Positions 45,038-54,911 of a stretch of 64,000 nucleotides of DNA are shown here, in pieces (within the stretch, counting starts at the first letter, position 1; the number at the start of each line of letters is the position of its first letter). The translations under genes and the position numbers were made by a program. The notes under the pieces were generated by a model. The model did no database searches, had not been told where the DNA came from, and saw only the letters and a program-made list of their open reading frames with translations. The stretch is taken from contig NZ_CP051678.1 of the NCBI RefSeq assembly GCF_012849055.1, positions 204,466 through 268,465 on the forward strand, given 5' to 3'. The stretch comes from Spirosoma rhododendri. Lineage in GTDB: Bacteria; Bacteroidota; Bacteroidia; Cytophagales; Spirosomataceae.

Positions 45038-45409
45038 CTGTTAACTTGGGTTTAACAAATTCACTAGTAGTGAGACTACGAATAGCGTTAATGTCACTAC
45101 AACTGCTGTCAGACCTTTTCAGATTTACAACGGCTTTCATCCATACTACAAAAGGCCCTCTAACCGTTCTCCCAAGCTTAATCGACCGCGGCTCTAAGGC
45201 TGTTATGTACTTATGATCAACAAAAACTTCTGGGGGCTGAAGACCATTGGCTCACTAAACAGCCCTTATGCCAGCCTTTCTTTGACCATCGCGGTTTCCA
45301 AGCAATCGATTTTTCAATCGGTTTGACTTCGCCTGGTCGCGCTATAAGGAGGCCTTTGCCTTCTAGACCAGACGCCAAATCGGACAGTGGCTACTTACCC
45401 CCCTTTCCA
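45038..45409. other. intergenic region between LytTR gene and kinase
   Basis: Divergent promoter region of about 370 bases. I see no extra gene or strong palindrome. Confidence 0.4.
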
Positions 45410-46696
45410 ATGGTTACCCATTCCCCCCAACAGCAGCCTGCCCACACCTTAGTCGCTTTTCTGTTTTCTCGACGCGAAACCCTATTAAACAAGTGGCGGA
45501 CCGCTTGCGAGGCCGACCCCGAATTGCCCCAGCTAGCCAGCCTTAGCCGGCAAGAGTTCAATAACCTGATTCCCCTGCTGCTGGAAATTCTCGAGCAACA
45601 GTTGCTGGGCAAAACGCCCCCGGATGATGCCCTGCTGACGGCCCGCCTGCACGGCCAGCACCGCTGGCAGAAGGCGCTCGGCTTAGCCGCCTTGATTCGG
45701 GAGCTAAATCATCTGGCGACCCTGCTTGACCAGGAACTGCACTTGTTCGGCCAGCTCTATCCCCAGACCAATCCCGCCGCGTTACTCCAGGCCCATACCT
45801 GTATCAGCAGTCTGTTCCGACAAGTCGTGCTGGGTAGCATCAGCAAGTTCGATGAGTTGCAACGGCTGGAGGCTTCCAGCCGGGCGGCCAGTCTGCAACA
45901 GGCTCTGGATCGAATGAATGAACTTAGCCGCCAGCGGGGCGAGTTGTTGCGCACCTCGTCGCATGATCTGCGCAGTGGCCTGGGTATTATTCAGGGGAGC
46001 GCGCAAATGCTCAGTATGGAGGATGTCAGCCCGGAAGCTCGAAGCCAGTTTCAACAGATGCTGACTCGAAACCTGGCCAATGTGCAGGCCATGTTGGGTC
46101 AACTTATGGATCTGGCCCGGCTGGATGCGGGGCTGGAGCCCTTTCGAATCGACGCCTTTGATGCGGCTCAGCTACTCCATGAACTGGTGGAGGGGGCTCA
46201 ACCTCTGGCCGCTGAGCAGGGGATATTCCTGCGGGCCGAAGGGCCAGCTTCGCTGCTGGTGGAAACCGACCGGACCAAGCTCTACCGAATCGCCCAGAAC
46301 TTGGTCATCAATGCCCTCAAGTATACCCACTCGGGGATTGTCTCGGTGAGCTGGTCGACAGAAAATGATTGGCGGTGGGGCTTTAGTGTGCAGGATTCGG
46401 GGCCGGGTCTGCCAGCGGGCCTGGTGGGCCTGTTTCATGAGCAACTCAAGCCCACGGTGGAGATGACCAGTGTGCTCTCCGCTGACGAAGGGGCACCCAC
46501 GCCGGTTCATCCCCAGGATGAGTCTTCCATTCCGTCGGGCCCTACCCTCGATGTTCTTAGCCGCCCGGGTGAGGGCGTGGGTTTGCAGATCGTGAAACGA
46601 TTGTGTGAGCAGATCGGGGCTAGTCTGGAAGTGGAGAGCATTCAGGGGCGAGGCACGCTCTTCCGTATTCGGCTGCTAGTGCATCAGCCATCCTAA
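45410..46696 (+). CDS. soluble sensor histidine kinase
   Basis: 428 residues from the ATG at 45410. An N-terminal helical input region (about 1-165, RsbU/RsbR-N-like) with R-E-T-L-L-N-K-W-R and Q-L-Y-P-Q-T-N-P, then HisKA with the phosphoacceptor in T-S-S-H-D-L-R-S-G-L-G-I-I (about 183) and HATPase_c with N-L-V-I-N-A-L-K-Y, D-S-G-P-G-L and G-E-G-V-G-L-Q-I-V. An insert of about 40 residues splits G1 from G2. Divergent from the LytTR gene, which might be its output. Confidence 0.88.
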   Translation: MVTHSPQQQPAHTLVAFLFSRRETLLNKWRTACEADPELPQLASLSRQEFNNLIPLLLEILEQQLLGKTPPDDALLTARLHGQHRWQKALGLAALIRELNHLATLLDQELHLFGQLYPQTNPAALLQAHTCISSLFRQVVLGSISKFDELQRLEASSRAASLQQALDRMNELSRQRGELLRTSSHDLRSGLGIIQGSAQMLSMEDVSPEARSQFQQMLTRNLANVQAMLGQLMDLARLDAGLEPFRIDAFDAAQLLHELVEGAQPLAAEQGIFLRAEGPASLLVETDRTKLYRIAQNLVINALKYTHSGIVSVSWSTENDWRWGFSVQDSGPGLPAGLVGLFHEQLKPTVEMTSVLSADEGAPTPVHPQDESSIPSGPTLDVLSRPGEGVGLQIVKRLCEQIGASLEVESIQGRGTLFRIRLLVHQPS

Positions 46697-46778
46697 CCGG
46701 ACATCGCACGGCTTGCTTCATGGTGGGAGGCATATTTTGCCCCAGCGTGGGTCAGTGAATCAATCCTCGTAACTGGTT

Positions 46779-46991
46779 ATGACCATATTTGCTACAAGTC
46801 TTGCCCCTGGTCGCTACCAGTACAGCAACCCAACCTTGGTTGATAGTTCTCAATTGATCAACATCCACGTTGCGACTCCTGATGGTCAACAGGTTTTCGT
46901 GAGTTATCCCCCTCATCCAAATCACCGTGCTCCCCAGCTTATACCTATTGACTGGTTTAATTACGTGGTGATACGCCAACTGGACGGCTAG
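46779..46991 (+). CDS. small hypothetical protein, tentative
   Basis: 70 residues, M-T-I-F-A-T-S-L-A-P-G-R-Y-Q-Y. Reads like a small strand-rich protein (L-I-N-I-H-V-A-T-P-D-G-Q-Q-V-F-V-S-Y), no family. Alone, no strong ribosome-binding site. Confidence 0.35.
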   Translation: MTIFATSLAPGRYQYSNPTLVDSSQLINIHVATPDGQQVFVSYPPHPNHRAPQLIPIDWFNYVVIRQLDG

Positions 46992-47195
46992 GTTAGGCTA
47001 ATAGATGTGATCGAAACGCTATTAACCGGTTGGTCAAGTACGGACCTTGGTCGGCAGTCAACCCAGTCTCGAGGTGGTACGTTTATTCCTGTAGGCCATT
47101 ATCCGCGGGTAGCGGTATAACGCCCATGACCACACAACTGATACAGGCGCTGCCTTAGTCGGATTTTACGTTGGTTATACTCAGTAGGCAATACA

Positions 47196-47220
47196 TAAAA
47201 AACCCGCTTTGGGGCGGGTC
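47196..47220 (-). terminator. terminator after the truncated gene at 47243
   Basis: ACCCGC-TTTGGG-GCGGGT stem flanked by an A-run on the plus strand, i.e. a T-run on the minus transcript. Confidence 0.75.
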
Positions 47221-47242
47221 AGCGCACGGTGCCGACCGGATG

Positions 47243-47539
47243 TCAATTCAGGTATATCCGCTCCTCCAATGTTAAACCCGACCCGCTAGCAGATACGGTA
47301 ATGAATATATCCGGTGACTGATAGTCAAATACCCAGTTTGAGAGACGTAGCATAGACGAGCGTTTGTATCGTAAAACTACTCCGCCTCCGTGACATTGAC
47401 AGTTAATGCTATTGTCTGGTCTAATGCCTACATATAAGGTGGCTAGTTGCGAAGTTATGCCCGTAAACCAGAACCTGTATGCAGGCCTTGTCAACCAAGG
47501 GTTTAAATCCCCAGTGTAATTCGATCGAGAGCATTTAGG
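47243..47539 (-). pseudogene. 3' end of an unrecognised gene, start missing
   Basis: The minus frame is open for 99 codons to an upstream stop and holds no ATG; a TTG at 47494 is only a fallback. Coding-like: N-Y-T-G-D-L-N-P-W-L, W-F-T-G-I-T-S-Q-L-A-T-L-Y-V-G, L-S-N-W-V-F-D-Y-Q-S-P-D-I-F-I-T-V, ending E-E-R-I-Y-L-N. Followed by a good terminator. Probably the C-terminal part of a beta-rich protein. Confidence 0.45.
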
Positions 47540-47699
47540 TTAGGCAGGGTATGAGAAGCATATGCACAACTAACCGCTTGCTAAATTTTAATTCAAGATC
47601 AACTAGTCACTATATTGACACTTTGGCTACCAGCCAAATACGAACTAAGGAATGTGCCAGTTAACTACGGGTAGCACTAACCAGTAAGGATGGTTGCGG

Positions 47700-48170
47700 C
47701 TAAGTCCTGTTAGGGTGGTAGCTGGTCTGCCAGTACTTGAAGATTAACTCCAGCTCCTGCTTCTGCTGTTGGCGACTCGCACTTTTTTCAAAAAAGCCCT
47801 GAACTGTTAATCCGAACGCTTTCTCAATCAGATGCTGCGTAACGGGATTAGACATGAAAATAAACGGTATACAGCGTTTCACCAGTTGCTCATCAGCCTG
47901 AATAGTTTCCCGTAGTTCCAGCCCACTCATACCGCGTAACATGACTTCGCACAAAATAATGAATGGCTGCTGCTCACTCTGGCGCAAGTAGGCTAAAGCA
48001 GGTTCAGCCGAACTAAAATAGCGTACAGGACGCTCGGGGGCTATTTCGTTAAATAACGTGCCGATCAAAAAATGATCATCGTGGTCACTGTCAATGTATA
48101 CAATGGTCTGACTCCCAGCGGGTACCTTCATGGGTCGGTAAGTACTTTGTACGATTGGTTGGTGATTCAT
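47700..48170 (-). CDS. single-domain response regulator, acceptor Asp replaced by Glu
   Basis: 156 residues from the ATG at 48170. Receiver features: acidic pair D-S-D, conserved K in F-F-E-K-S-A-S, and the acceptor region I-I-L-C-E-V-M-L-R-G-M-S-G-L-E-L, where Glu sits at the usual Asp. Glu there often mimics the phosphorylated state, so the protein may be locked on or act by binding. No output domain. Confidence 0.78.
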   Translation of the reverse strand: MNHQPIVQSTYRPMKVPAGSQTIVYIDSDHDDHFLIGTLFNEIAPERPVRYFSSAEPALAYLRQSEQQPFIILCEVMLRGMSGLELRETIQADEQLVKRCIPFIFMSNPVTQHLIEKAFGLTVQGFFEKSASRQQQKQELELIFKYWQTSYHPNRT

Positions 48171-48307
48171 AACTACCCGTTTATCACCTGTATTGTTTAT
48201 CTGCCTGTGCACCAGGGTTCACGCATGCCCGTTATCGATCTGTCAACAATTGGGTTTGTCAGTTTTACTTATACGACACTAGCAGATTATTATAATATAT
48301 TTGTCGC

Positions 48308-48724
48308 ATGCCTTCTTTACCATTCATACTAGTAGTTGAAGCCACTGATACGGCCCAGTCCCTCCTGCAAATGGCCAAGCAAAGTTTCGATGCAGCTATC
48401 TGGCATTCGGTACCCTCGATGGCTGAAGCAGCTAACTGCATCAAGAGAACTAAGTATTACAGCCTTGTACTGATCGATTACTCCGTTCTAGTGGCTGACC
48501 AGTCAATCGGAACCGTAGATTCGTTTGTTCGTAGTTCACAACTCCTTTACACGCCAGTACTGCTCTTTGACAGCGTGTACAACACATTACGGGCAAATTG
48601 GGCCTACGATGCAGGCTTCTCCGCGTATCATCCCAGGCCATCGACCACGCCCGAGTGGAATAAACTCGTGAAAACTATGTGCTTGTATTGGTTTACCGTC
48701 AATCAGGTGCCCGCCTGGCGTTAG
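48308..48724 (+). CDS. degenerate receiver-like protein
   Basis: 138 residues. L-P-F-I-L-V-V-E-A-T-D starts the domain and L-V-L-I-D-Y-S-V-L keeps an Asp at the acceptor site, but the conserved Lys after beta-5 is lost (A-Y-H-P-R-P). The tail L-Y-W-F-T-V-N-Q-V-P resembles the tail of the receiver at 47700. The two genes are divergent, 137 bases apart. Probably a non-standard receiver. A terminator follows. Confidence 0.6.
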   Translation: MPSLPFILVVEATDTAQSLLQMAKQSFDAAIWHSVPSMAEAANCIKRTKYYSLVLIDYSVLVADQSIGTVDSFVRSSQLLYTPVLLFDSVYNTLRANWAYDAGFSAYHPRPSTTPEWNKLVKTMCLYWFTVNQVPAWR

Positions 48725-48786
48725 CGCTAGGTGCCTATCCAAAGCAGCAGGTAATTTCCTATTTATAAGGTATCGCCAGTACTAAA

Positions 48787-48818
48787 CAGCCCCAGAACCG
48801 AGGGTTTCTGAGGCTGTA
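48787..48818 (+). terminator. terminator after the receiver-like gene
   Basis: ACAGCC-CCAGAACC / GGTTTCTG-AGGCTGT, near-perfect stem with a 3-base loop. Confidence 0.65.
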
Positions 48819-49132
48819 CTTAATCAGGGGTACGGGGCCTAGGCTATCCCGTTTGTCGGCAATCGAAAAGAAATGTGATCCCCTATAGTAGCTCGTAGAC
48901 ACTATGTCGGCCGTGACAACCACTGGCCTGTTGTTAATTCGCTAACCTAGTTATCAGAGTAGAGCAACCAGCTGGGGTCCGCGTTTCTAGGAGCAGAAAT
49001 CTTACATTACAAATATACCGCTCGTTGTGAGAAATGGCCGGACTGTTGGAGTGAGCCAGTGAATTAATGGCCGGAAGCCAGCTTTTTGCACTTTCTTTTG
49101 TAGTTTGCTGACAGCGGCTTGCTCCGTCTGGT

Positions 49133-49990
49133 ATGTACAAACAACTCCTCTTCTTGGCGCTGCTGGCGGATTGCAAGAGCCAACAGTCGCCCACTCTGGA
49201 TCCCTTTCACTACGATCCAAAAGCCTACGATCGGGTCCGGATACACTATCAAATTAAAGGAAACGGCGATACAACGCTGGTCTTCATTCATGGCTGGAAC
49301 CTGGATCATACCTACTGGCAACCCCAAGCCCTCCACTTCGCTTCCTGCTATCGTTTAGTGCTGCTTGACCTGGCTGGTTGCGGGGCTTCGGGAACCAACC
49401 GAACTCACTGGACCGTCGAGAGTTTCGCCCGCGACATAACCCGCATTATCCACAAAGAGCGGCTCGAGAAGGTGGTGCTGGTCGCTCACTCGTTGGGCGG
49501 GGAAATTGCCTTGGAAGTGGCTGCGGCTAACCCCCAAGCGGTCATTGGCATCATTGGCGTTGACAACCTCAAAAATGTGGGCATGACCATCCAGGAAGGC
49601 GATGAAAAAGGCATCCAGGCCTACGGACAAGAGTTCATGGCCACCTACCCTAAGATGGCCGAGGCCATGGCCCCGGACATGATTCTCTCAAAAGACAGTG
49701 CGGTGATCCAGCGGATTGTGCAGAGTTATCGGCAAGCGGATCCCAGGATTGCCGTCCCTACCTTACTAAACTTATGTCCCAAGGCTGCCGCTGCCAAACA
49801 CAAATTGGGGCAAATGCCTTTTGCTATGCAGTTTATTATGTGTACGAACACGCCCTGTGATGAAGCAGCCTTAAAAACCTATTGCCAACACGGGTACCGG
49901 ATTGTGCGGCTGGATAGCTGCGGCCATTTCCCGATGATCGAGCGGCCCCGGGCCTTCAACCAAGCCTTACATGAGTTATTAAGGGGCTGA
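49133..49990 (+). CDS. alpha/beta hydrolase, probable lipoprotein
   Basis: 285 residues. N-terminal L-F-L-A-L-L-A-D-C-K looks like a short lipobox (Cys about 14). Alpha/beta hydrolase fold: oxyanion region F-I-H-G-W-N-L-D, nucleophile elbow A-H-S-L-G-G (Ser about 122), and C-terminal D-S-C-G-H-F-P-M-I-E (catalytic His). The substrate is unknown. The start ATG at 49133 gives the signal; overlapping frames nearby are not coding. Confidence 0.82.
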   Translation: MYKQLLFLALLADCKSQQSPTLDPFHYDPKAYDRVRIHYQIKGNGDTTLVFIHGWNLDHTYWQPQALHFASCYRLVLLDLAGCGASGTNRTHWTVESFARDITRIIHKERLEKVVLVAHSLGGEIALEVAAANPQAVIGIIGVDNLKNVGMTIQEGDEKGIQAYGQEFMATYPKMAEAMAPDMILSKDSAVIQRIVQSYRQADPRIAVPTLLNLCPKAAAAKHKLGQMPFAMQFIMCTNTPCDEAALKTYCQHGYRIVRLDSCGHFPMIERPRAFNQALHELLRG

Positions 49991-50406
49991 TAGTAGGGGG
50001 CTTTTAGGATGACTGGTGTGGGTGGCCATTCAGCAAGCGTTAGGGTTCACCCCCTGTTCTAGTACGGGTGACTTGTTCTCGCCAAACGCTCATCCGTGAG
50101 ACGGAGAGACGCTACGGCATATTTGCCACCTAAACCGGGCATTATTTGTAACAATGTCCTTCAAGTCTACGCCTACCGTCCCGGTTTTGGGCCGCTTGTC
50201 GATTTAGACAAACTGTATTGTGGCACAAGAATAATATTCGCTTAGAGTAGAAGCGCCAACAGCTATCAATCAGTAGAACACCACCCCGACAGCCACTACA
50301 CTGATACTAAAATGGGGTGAACCGTGTTGGGTTCGTTGCCACACACGGCAGACTACTTGATCCAACAGTAGCTGATTAACGGCCCAGCTAGCCTACTATC
50401 TATTCC
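49991..50406. other. intergenic region
   Basis: About 415 bases with no gene. A 24-base motif at about 50087-50110 (AAACGCTC then GTGAGACGGAG) recurs imperfectly at about 54849-54875; no function assigned. Confidence 0.4.
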
Positions 50407-51042
50407 ATGTTGCACATCAAGAATTTTAGAAAAGTATATGGCCGATACGTGGCTCTTCAGGTCGACAACTTTATCATCACGCCCGGCATCTACTGGGTTC
50501 AGGGGGTGAACGGTTCGGGGAAGAGTACACTGCTCAAAGCGCTAGCCGGTATAATCGCATTCGAGGGCGATAGTATTCTCCACCAACACGTTAGCCTCAA
50601 GCAACAGCCGACGGCTTATCGCCGGTTGGTCAACTTCGCCGAAGCGGAACCGGTATTCCCTGATTTCTTAACTGGAGTAGAGTTGATCAAGCTCTTCAGT
50701 GCTGCTAAGAAGGCGCCACCCCATCAGCCGGACTACTACCTGGAAAGTATGCAGATGACTGCCTATATCGGCGATCCTGTGAGCACGTATTCCAGCGGGA
50801 TGCTCAAAAAACTGGCCTTGGTATTGGCTTTCCTTGGACAGCCAGCCTGTATCTTATTAGACGAACCGCTGACAACCCTCGATGCGGATTCCTTGCCCAT
50901 CTTGTATGACTGGATTGCCAATCAGCACGATCAGCAGGGAACTACCTTTTTGTTATCCTCGCACCAATCATTCGCTGGACAGGCTTTACCAAGGGTACAA
51001 AACCTGTTCGTTGAGCATAACACCTTACAGTCCCAGCGATGA
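50407..51042 (+). CDS. ABC transporter ATP-binding protein
   Basis: 211 residues. Walker A G-V-N-G-S-G-K-S-T (about 37-45), signature-like Y-S-S-G-M-L-K-K, Walker B C-I-L-L-D-E-P, and a switch His in S-S-H-Q. The short size and S-S-G-M signature fit export-type ATPases. Its stop overlaps the next gene's start by 4 bases (ATGA), so the membrane protein at 51039 is its coupled partner. Confidence 0.9.
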   Translation: MLHIKNFRKVYGRYVALQVDNFIITPGIYWVQGVNGSGKSTLLKALAGIIAFEGDSILHQHVSLKQQPTAYRRLVNFAEAEPVFPDFLTGVELIKLFSAAKKAPPHQPDYYLESMQMTAYIGDPVSTYSSGMLKKLALVLAFLGQPACILLDEPLTTLDADSLPILYDWIANQHDQQGTTFLLSSHQSFAGQALPRVQNLFVEHNTLQSQR

Positions 51043-52166
51043 ACAGACCGCTAATTCGTGTATTAATCAAAATCATGGTCAAGGGCTTTTACAGGGCTCA
51101 CACGGGTTTACTGCTTTCGCTGTTTATCCTGATTTTTAGCAATTTCTTCTACACCCCTGTTCTCAACCAGACGCACCTGACTCAAGAGCAGATTATTCGC
51201 AACGCCTTAAAGCTGGTATTGACCACAGTAAGCGAGCCACTAGGCGTGTTCGTTTTATTCAGCCTGTGGGTATGTTATAGCTTGAAAAGCGGGCAGTACG
51301 TAGCCCGGCGGTTAAAGGAGGTCGACGCTCAATTTTTGTTCTATAGCACTAATGCTTTCAGCTCAGCTAGTCAGTTCACCGCCTGGTCGATTGTCCAGTC
51401 GATCATCTGTTTACCTGTTATCAGCTTAGGCGTATTTGCGATGATAATCGGCTTGTCTTATGGCCACTGGGTCGTACCAGCAGTAATTCCCTTTTTTCTG
51501 GCCGCTCTGATCGCCATTAATGCATTCATCTACAAGAATTTAGTCACTAGTACGGTTGGTAAGCCAATTGATGATGACAAGCTGATTTGGCTAAGAAGCT
51601 GGCCCAAACCCCGCTTCAGTTTATTCCTGTATGAAGTTATGCACAAAAAGCGGGCTACCTACCTAGTAACCAAGTGTTTCTCAGCGGTCAGTATAGTGCT
51701 TCTGCTGAGCGTTTTTTCCGACGCTCATACCGATACGCGGCTATTCGGGTTGATCAGTTTGTGTACCGCTCTGGCCCATGTTATACTGCTCTACGAGTTA
51801 GGTGCATTTGACTCGGTTTACCTTCGTTTCGCGCGGAACTTTTCGAGTAGTCACTGGCAGCGTTACGGGCAACAAGTTGCCCTCTACAGTGTACTACTGC
51901 TACCAGAGATTGTCTTGCTTTTCCCGCTGAGTGGTTGGAGCGGGGGCCTTCAGTTTACCGCTCTGACGGTTAGCCTACTGCTGTTGTTTCGATCGCTGCT
52001 TTACCCGCTTGGTCAGCGGATGGATTCGTATTTACGAATTGTGTTTGGGTTCTTTGTCGTTTTTCTCCTGTTGATTCTGTTCGGGCTTACTGAGTGGCTT
52101 CTTACCGGCGCGTTCGTAGCAAGCTGGGGCTTAGCTTACCATTACTACTATCCGTCTTTAGAGTAA
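51039..52166 (+). CDS. ABC transporter membrane subunit
   Basis: 375 residues, about eight to ten hydrophobic segments spread over the whole length. No lipoprotein signal, no peptidase motif. Starts within the ATP-binding gene's stop codon. It has the size and topology of ABC-2-type exporter permeases; substrate not predictable. Together with the ATPase it forms a complete two-gene exporter. Confidence 0.78.
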   Translation: MNRPLIRVLIKIMVKGFYRAHTGLLLSLFILIFSNFFYTPVLNQTHLTQEQIIRNALKLVLTTVSEPLGVFVLFSLWVCYSLKSGQYVARRLKEVDAQFLFYSTNAFSSASQFTAWSIVQSIICLPVISLGVFAMIIGLSYGHWVVPAVIPFFLAALIAINAFIYKNLVTSTVGKPIDDDKLIWLRSWPKPRFSLFLYEVMHKKRATYLVTKCFSAVSIVLLLSVFSDAHTDTRLFGLISLCTALAHVILLYELGAFDSVYLRFARNFSSSHWQRYGQQVALYSVLLLPEIVLLFPLSGWSGGLQFTALTVSLLLLFRSLLYPLGQRMDSYLRIVFGFFVVFLLLILFGLTEWLLTGAFVASWGLAYHYYYPSLE

Positions 52167-52315
52167 GGCGATAAACAGGCCTGCAAGGTATCGACTGAGC
52201 CAAACATAAATTCGCTTCGAACGCTCCCTACATAATGCGCATTACATATGAAAGTTGATGGTAACCAGTACAGGGACTACTTTTGACTACATATTGGTCC
52301 TCGTCCCGTTTACTT

Positions 52316-53430
52316 ATGCTTTCCCGCCTATTGGCCATCTCCTGGCTATTACTTTGTTTACTGATCAACGCGAAAGCCCAAACACAAAAGCCATTCGATC
52401 CGGCCAGCGCAAAGCCCACGCTCGGTATTCCTCCGACAAAAGTGATGATCTTCGGCGTCTGGCATCTCGACGCGGCAGCCGATAGTTTCAAGGTGGCCTG
52501 GCTGGAACCCATTCTTTGCCGACTGCGAACCTATAAGCCTGATGTTATCCTGACCGAGGCCATGCCCGGCGAGCAGGTCATGGGTCTGGAGGCCTACGCA
52601 GCCTATCACGGTAACGCTGGGCAGTATGGTGGGCCAACCCTGGAGATGGCAAAGACGGCGCAAGCTCAGTTACAGCTCTCAGCCGCTCAAGCCTTGGTGC
52701 GGGCTGATAGTCTAATGGCAAAAGGCAATCTGACCCCCGCCCAGCGCCGTCAGCTAGCCGTCTGGTTCGTGGCCGCAGCGGAGCCCTTCTCGGCCACGGT
52801 ACAATGGCTGCGGCTGGCGCCCGCCGAACGCATCGCGGAGGATGGCGTTTCGGCCTCGCTGGTTAAACGACTCAACCGATTTGCCGGGCTGCGCAGTGAG
52901 CTGACCTCAATAGCCGCCCGACTGGCAGCTGATGTGGGTTTAGAGCGGCTCTACGGCGCGGGCGATCACGCCAGTGATGTATCCCTACCTGCTGACGCAG
53001 ACATGGCCGCAGCGGTGGCGGCTGAACCGGGCTTGACAGATCTCTTCAACCATCGCACGGCTGCCTTTGCGGCCGTGCCCGAGGATACCATGAAGCTACG
53101 CTCAGCGGATCAGGTGATGCCCCTTTTTAAATGGAAGAACTCAGATAGGTTCGGAGCCCTGGATGCCGACGCCCAATGGTTTTCGATATTACGCAGTAGG
53201 AAGATGGGTCGGTTGGGTCGGCAGCGGGTAGCGGCCTGGGAGGCCCAGAATTTGCAGATGGCGGTAGCCATTCGGGAGGCGACGGCTCCAATTGCTGGGG
53301 GCGGGCCCTGTTGATCGTTGGTGCGGCCCACAAGCCGTTCATCGAAGCCTATCTGCGGAGCTTCACCGATGTGGAGATTGTTTCGGTGCCGGCCCTATTG
53401 AATTCCCGGACCGGTGATTGTCCGAACTGA
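52316..53430 (+). pseudogene. DUF5694/TraB-like gene, frameshifted second copy
   Basis: A close copy of the 34513-35628 gene in opposite orientation. It has the same signal peptide type and V-M-I-F-G-V-W-H-L-D. The frame ends early at A-P-I-A-G-G-G-P-C (stop at 53312), while the next frame continues L-L-I-V-G-A-A-H-K-P-F-I-E-A-Y to TGA at 53428. Compared with copy 1, one G is missing in the G run at about 53297-53301. The C-terminal His motif is therefore lost unless the shift is an error. Confidence 0.8.
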
Positions 53431-53615
53431 CAATTAGCTTCTAGTTCTCTCGATTGCTCCCATTCATAGCGTATCATAGGTGGGGGCTTCGTCTTTTGAG
53501 CCCACATTCAGTATTAGTGCAGGAGTTTGTTTTTATTGCGGAGCGGCTATTGACTAGCCGCTCTTACCAAGTGACTTGCCCTCAAATTTACAACTGCGTT
53601 CTCCCGTACCACAAA
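52316..53615 (+). repeat. inverted segmental duplication, copy 2
   Basis: Inverted match to 34330-35628 with clear nucleotide divergence; similarity continues about 185 bp past the gene and stops before the DUF5694 gene. Confidence 0.75.
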
Positions 53616-53640
53616 AAGATCTCTTTTGATGATTCTCCTG

Positions 53641-54516
53641 ATGAAAAGATGCTCATTACTCACAGTCGTTTTACTGCTCCTATACTCGCTCAGTGAAGCA
53701 CAACCGCTGAAAAATCCGGATTCCTTTCTGATCAAAAACGACCCTTTACCGGCCGTGTTTCTAGTAGGCAGTTTTCATTTCGCTTATTATAACATGGATG
53801 CCCATACAGTGTCAAAGGACAAGCAGATTGATGTCTTATCGCCACAGAAACAACAGGAAATGGCCCGGTTAGTGGCTTATATTGCCCAGTTTAAACCGAC
53901 TAAGATTGTTGTGGAGGCTCGCAATAGTGCCAAACTGGGCCAGCGATACCGGCGCTACAAAACAGGGCAGGCAGCTCTGGCGCGGGATGAGATCGACCAG
54001 ATCGCCTTTCGCCTGGGTAAGCAATTTAACCTGGATACGCTCTATGCCGGTGACGCTCCGGCTGTTGACGACGAGATGCTGGCCTCAGCCGATTCAGTAG
54101 CCTTCAAAGCCTATTTAGGCCGTATCTTCGAGGGATATGACTTCAAAAGTGAAGATACCTTGTCAAGACGGTACATGGCTTATTTTAATTATGAGACCGA
54201 CCTCACGACACGGCTTTCGCTACTCGACTATTTTGCTTATACTAATTCGACCAACGTACTGATCCGGGAGTATGGAGCCTATTTGAGCGGAGACTTCACG
54301 CTAGGTACCTACCGGGGCGCTGACGCGTTGGCATTATATTGGTATGACCGTAATCTGCGAATCTTCCGCAACATTCAACGGATAACTACCTCGCCCAGCG
54401 ACCGGATTCTCGTACTCTTTGGCCGGGGGCACATCAGCTTATTAAATCAGTTATTTTCAGCCACGCCGGCTTATAAGTATATTCGGTTTAACGACTTACC
54501 GAAGGGAGGAAAGTGA
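53641..54516 (+). CDS. DUF5694 family protein
   Basis: 291 residues from the ATG at 53641, with a signal peptide (L-L-T-V-V-L-L-L-L-Y-S-L-S-E-A-Q). Motifs: V-F-L-V-G-S-F-H-F-A-Y, I-V-V-E-A-R-N-S-A-K, and C-terminal L-F-G-R-G-H-I-S-L-L. The G-x-x-H and F-H pair are likely metal or ligand sites. DUF5694 is a Bacteroidota exported family of unknown function. It follows a related but divergent gene (52316-53430). Confidence 0.8.
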   Translation: MKRCSLLTVVLLLLYSLSEAQPLKNPDSFLIKNDPLPAVFLVGSFHFAYYNMDAHTVSKDKQIDVLSPQKQQEMARLVAYIAQFKPTKIVVEARNSAKLGQRYRRYKTGQAALARDEIDQIAFRLGKQFNLDTLYAGDAPAVDDEMLASADSVAFKAYLGRIFEGYDFKSEDTLSRRYMAYFNYETDLTTRLSLLDYFAYTNSTNVLIREYGAYLSGDFTLGTYRGADALALYWYDRNLRIFRNIQRITTSPSDRILVLFGRGHISLLNQLFSATPAYKYIRFNDLPKGGK

Positions 54517-54911
54517 AGTAAATATGACTGGTGAGACTGACTAGGGGGCGAAAGTAGCTAGTTGTCCCACCCAAGGGGTATAGTGATCGAACCGCCTGCA
54601 AACTCGGCTTCGATCATACCGGCGAACCGGCCGGATGACAAAGTGGCGGCAAAGCCATAAAAATTTAGCCAATCGGCAAGGGTGGCTACCGGGCTGAACG
54701 ATGAGCAGACCCGAATTAAGCGACTGCAGGAAAAAGCTCAAAGATGCTCAACTTGACCGTACGGCCGAAACCATGCGATATATTAAAAAAGTAAGTTGGC
54801 ATTGTTTGCGACCAGTTGAGTTGGACAAATAATAAAAATTAGTGTATCACAAAAACGCTCGCCTGTGAGACGGAGGGGTATTTATGTATATGATTGTTTC
54901 AGCATACAGTC
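54517..54911. other. intergenic region
   Basis: About 395 bases without a credible gene or hairpin. See 49991-50406 for a shared short motif at about 54849-54875. Confidence 0.35.

Noticed and set aside
50083..54875. Two similar 24-base motifs as IS ends
   Set aside because: Only a few matching bases, no matching inverted partner and no transposase between them.
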